The notes below the pieces were generated by a model. It was not told the origin of the DNA. It saw nothing but the letters and a program-made list of their open reading frames with translations, and did not search any database. Below, in pieces: positions 13,915 to 25,600 of a stretch of DNA of 64,000 nt. The DNA lies in assembly GCA_015657535.1 (NCBI GenBank), contig JADHZB010001530.1, forward strand, positions 124,001-188,000, read 5' to 3'. This DNA is from Nephromyces sp. MM_2019 (lineage: Eukaryota; Apicomplexa; Aconoidasida; Nephromycida). Position 1 is the first letter of the stretch, and each line of letters starts with the position of its first letter. Position numbers and translations under genes: made by a program.

Positions 13915-15018
13915 ATGTCTTGCAAGGTTAGTTGGGGAAATGAGAATATTCTATTAAATATATCCAACGCTCGAGCTTTTCATTCTGTGTACAGTATGCT
14001 CAGAATGGCGCCTTGCAGGTGGTCCGTATTCAAAATACGGCAGTAAGGGAATGCCTGGCTGAAATTTTAGGGACTTTTTTCCTCATTGCTATTGGAGAGG
14101 CTGCTAATGCTTCTTATATGTTTGGCAGGATCTCAGCGGATGCTAACGTTGTGGCGTGGGGCTTAGCTGGTAAGAAGAGAATTGAGATGCATGCTTTGCG
14201 GTTACTCTATTTTAATATAAATTTTTTTTTTCAGTTTTTATAAGTTCCTGCGCTATCATAAATGTGAGCGGTGCGCATATGAATGGGGCTGTAACTGTTA
14301 CCCTGGCTTTAATGGGGAGGTTCCCATGGAGAAAGGTCCCACAATATTTGCTTAGTCAGTTGATAGGAGCATTTTTGGGAGGAGCCTTCACGTACTTATC
14401 TTACTGGGAGCCTCTACGGAGTTTGGATTTTCCGTTGAGCGTCCCGAAGTTTGATGACTGGGAGCACCCTGAACGTAATCCTACCGCTTCGATTTTTTCA
14501 ACTTATCCAGTTGATATTCAGCATAGCACAATGACCACCTGGATAATTATGGAAGCTTGTGCAGACATTGTAAGTATTGATAGTTTCATTGAAATTTTTA
14601 CAGTTTTGCCAAAAAAATTATGCTTATTTGCGTGCAGCTCTTTTTGATTGTGGTATTATGGGCGACGGATCCTGTGTTTGGGGCTATGACTCCTTTATAT
14701 GTGAGGGTTCCTTCTTTAGCCCTCACGGTTACTGCCGTGCTGCTCAGCTATTCGGGTACGGCCTTAAATCCCTCTCGTGATTTGGGGCCTAGATTATTTT
14801 CAGCCATTGTGTACGGAGCTGAAGTTTTTACAGCGCTGGATTATTATTTTCTGGTACCACTTTTGGTTCCGTTCCTGGGAGGTACGTGTACTGTCCATTT
14901 TTTTAATATTTTCCAGTCATCTTAATAAAAAATCATGCAATTCTTTTTTTCAGGTATGATCGCAGCAGTCATATACCATGCCTTCATTGGATTACATAAA
15001 CCGAAGACTACGTTTTGA
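13915..15018 (+). CDS. AQP: Aquaglyceroporin (MIP family channel) with NGA/NPS pore boxes
   Basis: A six-helix channel for water and glycerol-like solutes. Exons: 13915-13926, 13995-14169, 14235-14569, 14638-14881, 14954-15018; phases join exactly, giving 276 residues, the usual family size. Helix 1 contains REx-LAEILGTF with GEAANAS after it; helix 2 leads to SGAHMNGAVT, the first pore half-helix; FSTYP lies in the extracellular loop as in bacterial GlpF; the second half-helix reads TALNPSRDLGPR. The Asp after the second box (D222) and the Arg before it (R221) are the marks of glycerol-conducting members. Both NPA boxes are altered: NGA at 79-81 and NPS at 218-220. Plasmodium aquaglyceroporin has NLA/NPS, also with GEGATAN-like residues after helix 1. 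The 12-nt first exon (MSCK) is a phase-consistent guess; the rest is secure. Introns are short (64-72 nt except the first two, 65-68 nt) and very T-rich. Confidence 0.9.
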
Positions 15019-15216
15019 ATTTGTTACTTTTACAATTTTTGGTTGAGAAATTTTTTAGGGGAAGCAGTAAAGTTGCTCTCATGCTTGCCGTTTGAAATCA
15101 GGGACGGCAAAAACCAATTCATGCAGTCCCCTTTTTTTATCTACTCTAAATATGTGCTTAAAGTAGAAGGTTTCTTAAGATCTTCTAATATGGCATGCTC
15201 ACTTTTCAATGATAAA
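15019..15216. other. Short convergent intergenic spacer
   Basis: Only 198 bases separate the stop codon of the aquaporin (+) from the stop codon of the EF-hand-like gene (-). Both 3' untranslated regions must lie here or overlap the opposite gene. No canonical AATAAA signal is visible on the + strand within the spacer. Confidence 0.6.
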
Positions 15217-16161
15217 CTATAAGCCCTTATGAATTGCCATCGTAAAATTGTGGAACAAAGCGCTGCTGTCGTTTTCATGCGAATGAATTAATTTTAAGAG
15301 CTTTGGTGTTAGGGGAACTTTCAAGTGATGCAGTTCTCGTTGAAACACCGTTGCAGTTATGTTCCCTCGCAGGTATTCACTTATAGCTCTATAAATTTTA
15401 TCGTTCTGGTGTGTCTGCTTTCCTTCCCCAAGCACAATCCCCTTAGGGTAAATATCTATCGGTTTTTTTGTACGTGTCTTTGCTTCAAGATCAAGTGTAT
15501 GGAGCCGGTCAAAATCCTCTTTGCATCGTGGAAGGACTATAGAGTAGTCTTTGTGAGTTTTCCTGTCACTGCCATAGTTGTGCGCTTCCAGTGAAGTGAT
15601 AAACTCAGTAAACCCAAGTGTTCGACTTTCCCCTTTTTTAGCCAGAGAGATTTCGAGCTTTTCTGTTACTGGTATATCCATGGCTTGAAGAATGGCTTTC
15701 AATTGATTGTTACGTAGTTTGCATATGTCCCATTGTGAATAAAGGAACTGTAGTACATAGGATTTTTCTTCTGCTGAAAGTTCTGAAGCTTTTAGCTTTT
15801 GAGGCTCCCCTGCATTTTTGAGTAATCTTTTTAGGGCTTCTGGAGTGTCAATACTGGGATATATTGCTTCGGCAGCAGCTTTTCCACCGCCATTGCGGTA
15901 TTCATCATAACCTGGTAAGCCTTTGTAGCACACGTAACCATCAGTAGTTAAGGAGCAATTCTTCAGGACCTCGTGCATGCCTTTGGAGCCTGAGAGTATG
16001 TTAAGTTTCTTAGTGGCAAGTAGGAACTTTTCTGCAGGGATAATTCCCTGCTGGTACCTATCCATGGCACTGAGTTCGCGACGAAGCTGTATTGCTGTTG
16101 CTTTGAGGTCTTTCTCTGCCTCTGCGGGAACCCCGCGGTGTTTGCTAGGCGCGGATAGCAT
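15217..16161 (-). CDS. EF-hand-like protein, 314 residues, single exon
   Basis: One uninterrupted frame from ATG at 16161 to TAG at 15217-15219. The protein is soluble and mostly helical. Two segments look like EF-hand units with degraded loops: residues about 26-50 (RELSAMDRYQQGIIPAEKF, with the central Gly-x-Ile kept but the last Glu of the loop shifted by one) and about 258-285 (YRAISEYLRGNITATVFQRE, again keeping the Gly-x-Ile turn). Segments around 130-190 fit the same helix-turn-helix pattern, ending in LGFTEFITSLE. Calcium-coordinating acids are mostly missing, so calcium binding is doubtful. The pattern resembles the many EF-hand-like proteins of cilia and the cytoskeleton, but I cannot name an orthologue. 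A CAG precedes the ATG, so a 5' non-coding or short coding exon is possible. It lies tail to tail with the aquaporin gene. Confidence 0.75.
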   Translation of the reverse strand: MLSAPSKHRGVPAEAEKDLKATAIQLRRELSAMDRYQQGIIPAEKFLLATKKLNILSGSKGMHEVLKNCSLTTDGYVCYKGLPGYDEYRNGGGKAAAEAIYPSIDTPEALKRLLKNAGEPQKLKASELSAEEKSYVLQFLYSQWDICKLRNNQLKAILQAMDIPVTEKLEISLAKKGESRTLGFTEFITSLEAHNYGSDRKTHKDYSIVLPRCKEDFDRLHTLDLEAKTRTKKPIDIYPKGIVLGEGKQTHQNDKIYRAISEYLRGNITATVFQRELHHLKVPLTPKLLKLIHSHENDSSALFHNFTMAIHKGL

Positions 16162-19100
16162 CTGTATTTCTCTGGTAGACGTTTAGTGTAAGCTGTAAGG
16201 GATGTTTTTAGCGCTTGTCGGCATTACGCAGCCTGCCAGGTACCAAGCATGTTCCTCTAGGGGTGATAGCCTCATTCTCTTCTATTGAAGCGTGGTCACG
16301 AATCGTATTCTCAAAGACTCTGTTCGGCCTTTGCTGGCTGCCATCATGCGTTTCCTGATTTGGGACGTTCATGTTGGATGCCTCTTTGTGAAAAATTGTA
16401 TTTGCCACTGCTGTCAGCTGGTCGAAATGTCTCCAGATGAGTACTTGGTTGAGAGACCTAGCTTTGCGGCTAACGTGGGTGAGTTGCCACTGCAAAGAAA
16501 ATTTTTTAAAATATTCTGGGAGTTTTCCGTTAAGCTGGCTGAACGCGACTTCGGTTGCTTTGGGGGGCAGCGAATACCCCAGTAGGCTGTATTGCTGTTG
16601 GTAATGTAATGATTGTGTAGCCGGTGGTATGAGGTACAGGTAGACTATAGTGTTCGGCGTCGTTTGGAGACAGGGACCCCTTGGGATGATGTCTGCGGGT
16701 TCATGGTCTTGAGGGGAGGCGGCAGTAGAGGGTTGCGAGGCCGAGTGAAAATTTGCTGATTAACTTAGGCTAGCTACCACAGTTAACCAGATTATGGATC
16801 CTTGGGTTACTAACCGTTACTCTGGGTTTCGCGTAGGCATAACTGTCTAGGGATAGATGATCAGGTTGTGACAGGGATATGCGGCGACACGGGAATACGG
16901 CTTTTTCTCCCTGCTAGGCTTCTTAACCAGTAGGAGCTGAACGACTGAGTCTGATTGACGACTGGCGCGGCCATAGAGACGTCTTGATAAGGTGAGTTCT
17001 GGCTTTGGTGTTGCGAGCGTATTTACCAAGGCATTTGCTGGGCCTTGGTCATAGGGAGTTTTGCCATATAAACCGTGTAGCCTAGTGCTTCGCCGTGCAC
17101 GCTATTCACCACTGACAAACTACCGTACAAGTGTGTTGGATGGAAGTTGCACCTATGATTGCTTAAATCATCCAAGGATCCGGTAAGTGGTGGATTATTT
17201 GCATATAAGAAGGATGATACGCCGAGGACAAAGTGGTAATTCCGGAGTTAACTGCGTTTTTCACTCCGTAGGAAGCGTCATTACGTAGCGTGCCACATCA
17301 CCGGTGTACAACAGTGTGCTGATGGGTAGCGCATGCGTAAACGAGCTGTTCATACAATATGTATGAATTATAAGCTCTGTGTGAGATTCTAAAGGACATT
17401 ACAACATCCGTTGTAATCAATAATAAATTGATTTAATAATTTATACCAAGACATACGGCACCTTTTGGGTTTACTCCACAATCGCTTTGATTCCAGGATG
17501 CAGGAAACGGGATTGCATTTGTGCATTGTCTGTAAGAAATCTATTTATCTGAGAGTAGAATTTAAATACGCAGTGTTTGGTATGGTAGTAATGCCATCAG
17601 AACGTCTAGTGTTATTAAATCTCGGGTATTTATTGCTTCTCCCGATGGAATTTTATCCCATCTTTTTCATGACTGGGATCGTAGAAAATCGGATACTTCA
17701 TTTATGCCTCGATAGGAGGTAAGAGTATTTGGGCTCTGCGCCACAATTAGCCGGCATCAACCCTTCACATAATTTCACGTTGATGCGCTGGAGCTCACTC
17801 AGTGGTAAAGCGGTGACCTATTGCACCTGGGGCGCAGAACTTCCCAATCAATGGAGTGAGAGGGCTGCATATATCGCATCAGACACTTAGAATGAGAAAC
17901 AAGATATCAGTACATCCAAAGCGGTGCAGAGAGGATATCCTAAAATTCAAAAAGGAACAATATCGCGGTGTGAAGCGGTAACGTTTGGCGAGGCTATAAC
18001 CCACCAGATAGACTGTTTTGGTGTGCGTGGCTAAAACCCCAGAATGGGCGGCCCTGCTATTGCTGCTGATAGGAATATACTTTTCCACTGGCTGCAAACC
18101 ATGGAGAAATATTGGTTGGATTTTGCTCAGTAGACTTCGTGCTGTTACCAGCAGCCACGCTTAATCAGCAATATGGATCAGAAAAAGTAACATAGTTGTC
18201 ATTTTGAGCAGGTACGCTCGAAATGTATTGGGAAAACTACCTAGTAGTCCAGCACCAAAAATTGTCACTTCAAGTTAAATGCTGCACTGCTGTAAGCGCT
18301 TACCACCGCATTAAAAAGCAGCGAAAGCTGTCTGTTTGCGCTACTCATTTCGCGTTAGCCGGAGATATGGGCATAGCTGGATATATGAGCAAATTATTCA
18401 AGCGCTACTCACTCAGCTCGAACGCAGCGCTTTGATTTAAAGCACGTTTTCTTGAAAAGTGCTTTAAAATACAGTTATTATAACAGTATCATTTTAAGCG
18501 AAAAATATGTTTTAAACGGAAGAAAGTTCCTAATAGCACACTCAATAATAGGATAGATAACTACTAAATATTTAGCATCAGAATTCCCTTTTGCATCACA
18601 TCCCCTTATGCGACGGCAAGAGTTGGCATGCAATGTAAGTTTTGCAAATTTATGAACATTCCGTACAGCAAAGACCCTATTTAAAAATGAATTCAACTTA
18701 ACATACGCTTATAGGCAGGACTACCGTTAATGCTGCTATATAGTAGTTTTAACCTTGAATGCCATAACAGCTATACCAAACTTAAATTATGACTGTTGCT
18801 CCGCAAGGATAGCTAACACGCGAGATTCGCCTTATATAACAAAATTCGATGCTTGAAGTCTCAAAAATCATTATTCAAAAAAATGAAAGCTCAAATTTCG
18901 CCGGCTACTAACCAAAGCTCTATTTAGTCTCTGTTCTATACATATTCCAGTTAGTTACAGAGAGTCCACTGGCCCTCTTGTAACGTTTCTGAGGTTATTG
19001 GAAGCATCCCTTTTCCACTTGCCGTAAGGCGTAACAGTCGTCAAATTACTTTTGAAAAAAAAACTGTTTTAGAGCCGCGCATAAACGACTATTAGAAACC

Positions 19101-19688
19101 GATGGTGAATCGCATTTTTTCTGTAAAATAAAAAAAAAATAAAACAGGGAAGACAACCTTAATTCTCTATCTACATAAAAAAATAGCAAAACTATTGCCA
19201 ACAGGGCTAACGCTCAGGTTAAAAATCATTTCAAAAAAAGAATGAGAAATCGCCGGCATAAAAACATACACACTGTAAAAAAACAAAAATGCTGTTATGC
19301 GCGTCTCATGGCACTAGCCGAAGTAATCATAAACATTAAAGTACAGATCAAATGTTCTATTATACATGAAAAACAAAAGCATTGATGGAGGTAATGGAGC
19401 ATTTTAACAACCCATAAATGCAGGGAGTTCAGCCCTTGATCAGCTTAAAATGAAGCTACCACTCAAAAAAAAAAGTAGCGAATCTCCATATAACAGCACC
19501 AAGGTGTCAACGGCGTATTCATCCAACGTGGAAAAATGCTGACCGGGTATATTTCACGCATATTAAGAATTACCAAACTTAATACACAGGGTTGGAAAAA
19601 AAAATTATATATAAATTTAATAAAATCGCTAAAGACATCATGAAGACAAGGATCATAGCTGAATAGCAACATACTGCAATAATAAAAT
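16162..19688. other. Intergenic stretch, no convincing gene
   Basis: The first 2 kb has balanced composition and frequent stops. Two overlapping frames at 16208-16495 (-) and 16292-16585 (+) are open but mutually shadow each other and show no motif; the minus one could be a 5' exon of the EF-hand-like gene, but no phase-consistent splice to its ATG was found. From about 18.4 kb to 19.7 kb the + strand turns A-rich, as expected beyond the stop codon of the helicase gene. Confidence 0.45.
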
Positions 19689-22600
19689 CTAGGTTTCATA
19701 TCGAAGCTTTGACGATTCAAAAAATACAAAACTAGCATCTTCCCTACGGAATACACAAAGTCTTGCCAGTGCGCTTCCCGCTATCAATCGACTTGATATC
19801 CAAGACGGAAGCTCTTTTTGCGTGCCTACATCACAGAACCTTGTATCCACAAGAATAATAGCTGCATAGTCATCACAGCTTCGTATAGCCCGGCCAATAC
19901 TTTGATTTATAGCTTTCATACACGAGAGACGTCTGAAATCCATTGACGCACCACCTCTCAGTATTAAGGCATTGGTTTCCTTGGAATTTTTGTAATTATT
20001 ATGAGACTCGGGGGGAAAAACGATTAATTCAGTATTTTCATCGCGAGAATCCGGAAGGCCTTCGTGATGCGCCTTTTCATAACATCTCCGATTTTTATCA
20101 TCAAAGAAAAGCTGCTTTGAATAGGAGTATTCTTTGTCGGCACCACAACTATTATCTCTACTATTATAATTTGCAGTGTTTATGACCCCATAGCTATTAT
20201 TCAACGTTGGCTTTGCTAGATGCTTTTCGTAAAAAGCAAGCTTTTGCTTAAATCTTACATCCTCCTGAGGGTATGGTAAGCCTACTATCATGACACAGCG
20301 AGCAAGTTCGTCTGCAAAGTCAATTCCTTCCGAAAATTTTCCTCCCATAACACAGAATAGGATGGCTCCTGAGGTTTTTCGTTTGTCACAGCTAAGTCTT
20401 AAGTATGACGCGTATTCAGAAAACACCGGATTAGGATTATCTTCGGAATTCTTGGCGTCTACCACATGGAAGTGATAAATAGAATGCATTTTAATTCATT
20501 ATCAGGTCAGCAAGTATAACGCCATCTAACACTGAAGTGTTTACACGTATATAGTGCATTTCCGTTTTTAAAGCAAGCAGGAATGGGGATTGTGGTAAGG
20601 AGAAAACATGCTATCAGGCTTTGAATTTTTAAAAAGGAAGTGATAAAAATAATATGCTATAGAGCTTTAGTTAAAAACGCATCCAAAAATTGAAAAAAAC
20701 CATCCCAAGCGTACATTGTATGCCCTATGAAATATTATAAGGCCCTAATTTTATACGCATAACTAAGGAAATTATAAGAAAAAGTATGCACACTTAATAA
20801 AAAACTAGGCGATATAAGCCCAGGAGTACAACCTAAGATAAAAGAAATCCAGAATTAACATGAGAATGCGTTTACTTGTAAAAAAATATATAATCGAAGC
20901 TATCGGACGTGCTAATAACATTGCGATTGCATTTTACCATTTAAGATCGACCTAAAATAATCATTATTGCTTTAATGAAGCCTTGGGACCGCAAGAATAT
21001 GGAACTTTCTCATAAAAAACGAGCTAAATGTGCTTCCTAAGTTTAGAATAACTTTTTAAGCATCTGCCGCAAAAAATTGCACATTCTGATACTTTTCGCA
21101 CATATTTAATCTAAAAAAGTGCTATAGATAAAAATTGGGAGGACAAAAAACTGATAATACTCAAAATTTCGAAAAAATGCTTCGAATTTTCTGTAAAAAA
21201 AGTAGCAGGAAATAATGGCCATATTTAAATATGAGCCTAACATAATAAATGCAAACATAAAAAAATGAGATTACCAGTAGAAGAATTTCTCTGCGAAGAT
21301 TGTGCTTCCTCAAAAAAGCGCTTAAGCTTGGAAATTTCAGCCTTTAACTCTTTTCCTTTAATATTAGTAGACAAGAAATCGCTGAAGCTTCTCATATATG
21401 CATATGAAGGAAAGAAAACAACAAATCCATCGGGTACAACAGCAGCAATCTGAAAGAGAGCCAATGCTAAATCTATCATCATCTGTTCAGAATACCGCTT
21501 GGAAAACCTAAAATCGAAAACTTCACCAGATGCACCTGCAAATTTAGTTGCAAGTCGCAAAATAAATAAGTTAAAATAGAGAGATGACATCAAAGGGAAT
21601 AAAACAGAAAAATGCATCAAATAATCAGCAGGGATAATTTTAGAATAGCTCGCAATACAAGCAGAAACAGAAAAAAATTAAATCACTAAAATAAAGATAA
21701 TTAATAGAATATTCTCGACAGCAATCCATTGATCTTTAGCTAATAGAAAAAAAGTTACAAAATAAAGATATGCGACAAACTTTATGCAAAAAACACAAGT
21801 TAATCAAATAATAGAAATCACAGTCGAAATAGCAAGGTCTTGCAAAAACAAAGGCGACATGGCATTCTAAAAAAATTATAATTAACATAACATAGGAAAA
21901 TATTGATGCAAAAAAATTGGCAGCTCTGCACATTGTATGAGATCTTAGACTTTTTCCAAGCCTAATTAACATTGTTTAAATGCTGGAAAAATTGATATAT
22001 AACAAAATGAGGAATCACCAGAAATTACACAAATAACAACGTATAACCACAACGACAAAAAAACCGCTGGTGACGGGAATGCGTAAAATTTAGGAGCAAC
22101 TTAATCTCAGAAATAATCAAAGGTAGGGGAATAAAAACCCTAAGATCAATGACCTAAACTACGTCAAAATTATGTTATAGACTCATGCTATCCAACCCTA
22201 AATAACTCCATAGACTAAGTTTGAGCAGGCAATATCAAAGCAGAAAAAAACGCACACAAAGGAATTTGAAAAGCAATAGTATATACACTGTAGGGCTAAA
22301 ATTCACCGGGCAAATTTTATTGGAGCACTCCCATTTGCAACAACTCAGCATAAGTAAGCAGGAAATTAAAATGGCTGTGAAATTTTCGATCAAAAAGCAA
22401 ATAAATTTCGTATATTCGCACGGATACTACGCTCCCTAAAATCAAGTAACCTTGGGAAATCACGGTGGCCATTATATTCTTCTCAGAAAATATATTAGGA
22501 GCGGTAAAATGTACAAAATTAACTGCAGATCCAAGGCTAGAATATAGCGGAAGAAATTGCTGCCTTGGTTCCATAGTCCCACTCACAAGAAGGACTGCCT

Positions 22601-25600
22601 GAGCAGTGCTTACTGCACAGTACAAGAAATATCCAGCAATGAGTATTGAAAATTATGGAAATCCTTTGAAATAGTCTAAGATTTATCGCATTTCGCCAAT
22701 CAGTATTTTACTCGTAAAAGCCGAGTAGTCAATGCTCCAAGTAAGTACTCAGGTGCTTATAGAGCCTAATTCCGAGCATATCTTAGCGAAACCACGCTAA
22801 TTCAAAGATTACTATAATCAATCGAATGGACAAATAATAGCAATTTACCTATATAAATACAAAGTATAAAACGCCTCAAAGCGTGTTTGAAATACAAGTA
22901 TAACTACTGCAACGTAGTCTTCATCTCTCGTGCTACCAATATTGCTACAGAATTTTTGATGAAGAATATACATACCGGTGACATGGGAAATACCTTGAGA
23001 CAGGAAATTCAAAAAAGAGTAGTTATATCTTATGAGGATGTTAGTGCAGGCAATCTAGCATAATTTATAAAAGAATATTACATATAGACTTGTCGACGCA
23101 AGCCCTTAAGGGGAATTTAAATATAAAGGCAAAAATTTTATTCAAGAAAACCACTACTTAAGTCTTTCCAGTTAGCAAGAGCTATCGAATAAAGTGGGAT
23201 AAGCTCTGCGTTCACGCAATAATCAAATAAATCTATAGCTTGAAGAAATAAAAACCATGCAATGCTGCTGCAAGTTGGGATTCGAAAAAATTTTGTGAAG
23301 AAAAAATACCAAAAACTTTCTGGGGTTTTGTCGCGAAAAATTCTTGCGAAATTATGCTACCAAGCCAGCAGAAAATTTTGAGGAGCGAGGAGCAAACGCT
23401 GCATAAACAAATGATATTTTTTTCGACGTTTCTCAAATAAGTGAAGAGAGAAGAGAACACATTTATCCAGGGATATAACAGAAGTTTACATAGCTTTTCC
23501 TGTCTATAAACACACATATAAAAATTCAGGATATAAAGCAGATTCTATATGATTTCACATTCTGGAAAAAATACTCCTTCAGACAATAAGTTAATTGGAT
23601 GGCTTACCAATCTCTTCAAAGCGTTTTCCTGCAGGAAAAAAATCACAAAAAATGATTAATCATACTTTTACATGATCAGTTATATGTCGTAAGACACCCT
23701 AAGTAACAAAAAGAAAGATAAAACATTTATTAAAGGGTACTACGTATATGAAATAAAAAATGCTATCAAATAACTCTTTTATATCAGTATTTCTTTCTAG
23801 CCTAGATGAAGCTAACTAATAGCTTCACTATAAAATTATTGAAATGCAACAAGACGGGGCTATCTCTTTATGATTACTTGATTCTATACCTGTATTTAGT
23901 ATCATTACTTCAACATATCTGCGGGAAGCATCAACAGGTAACTCCAAAGAAGCTGAAAGTAGCATATGAGATACTGAATCTAAGCGGAGTGTAGTGATAG
24001 AGCGCATCAGAAACTCAAGAATAATATTGAACGATGAATATCGATAAAATACTGCACAAATGGGACCCTTAAAAAGTATAGTCATTATGATAATGCGAAA
24101 AATCTCAATGTATTTAATCTCTATATTTCTCTCTCTCATAGGATGCTTAGACTTTCATTGCTGAGAACCTCCCTTAAAAAAGAGCGGGTCTTAATCAAGA
24201 AGGGTTTAAACACAAGTTCCCCTTAACTGCACAGAGTGCCAGCATATAATAAAACAGAACACCAGTGAAATTCCTACCACCACAGAATAAATAAGCCTAA
24301 AGGAAAATGCAAAGGTGACTCTAAAAAAGAGGACCTTGAATTTCAGTAGGCAACGCTACCAAGCCCACATGAGATTTAAGCCAAAAGACAACAAGGTTAA
24401 AAAAAATAGGCCAAAAATGTGCAAGGTATGAACAATCCAATTATATGATGAAGATGATCTGCCAGTGGCAAGCTCTTCTTCCTACATAATTGAAGAATAT
24501 CCCATACAAAAAACAATATAAAAGCATGAAAAAACAAAATTATAAAACAGCGCATATTAAATTGGCTAGGCAGCCAGACCTTTAGCATCAAAAAAAAAGC
24601 GAACGCATTTCCTGTAAAACCAGATAGAAGAAGCTAGCACTACCTGCCGATAAAAATAAACGATCATCTGCAGTGCACATTAGCATCGATGATATCAATT
24701 TCCTGAGGGTGTAGATACTACCTACGCGTAGGAACAGAATTGTGCAATAAAATCAGCAGTAATGGAAAAATTCAACGGAAAAAGAAACGCACACTGGCTT
24801 ATTTTGGCTGCTGTACATTTTATAGAGTTCCATGAGGTCAAATGGCACACAAAGCATTACATAAAATAAGACTAGACTTTAATGAATTTCTATAGTTGAA
24901 GCTTACGGCTAACAATTAGGAATTATATTCCTAACTCTGAAAGGCTGCAAACATAAAACAAAATATTTTTGCCTTGACGTAACCGTAAATCGGATTTTAT
25001 TCGTATTATTTTTTACGCATTTATTGTGCGACTCTATTTTAGTAAATAATACAAATAAAAGTATGATGAATAGAAAGATGAAATCATGCATACTATACAT
25101 TTATTAAATCATTAAATGCTTTATAATTCAGTAAGATGATAGAAAAAAAAGATCAGGCTATAGTTAAGAATTCAGAAATGAATTGAAACTCCGTAACATG
25201 GAAATAAAATGCACCAAAGCAAAATTAAAATGAATTCCAATATAGAAGTAAATGACTTACAGATTACTACCAAATATTCACGGAAAGCAGCACCTCCAAT
25301 AAAACAGAAAAGTAGTACTTCCAAACTATATGAAGATAAATATATACGTCCTGAAGACTAAAAATTTCCACCTATTCTGGTATCAATACTCACATAAAAA
25401 GTATTTTTACCAGATTAATGACTCACCATGCTCATAGGACACCCAACCTTCCTTTGTGTTGCATGAGGTATCACCTTCATTTCGCTCAGAAGTAGAGGGA
25501 TGCTTCCATGGTATCCCAATGCTATGTCCATCGGTGCTACGGCTGTCACTTGAAACCTTGAAACCTTCTGAAAACTTTCTCAACTGATTTTTAGGGGGGG

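Noticed and set aside
16208..16585. Overlapping open frames on both strands (95 and 97 codons)
   Set aside because: They shadow each other, lack motifs, and no splice joins them in phase to the EF-hand-like gene.
17465..17722. Hydrophobic 85-codon + frame that could be a small membrane protein
   Set aside because: The true ATG gives about 75 codons, with no conserved feature; expected by chance in AT-rich DNA.
17787..17865. tRNA-like stretch with an A-box-like CTCACTCAGTGGTAAAGC
   Set aside because: No matching acceptor stem, no good anticodon arm, and no GGTTCRAAYCC B box at the right distance.
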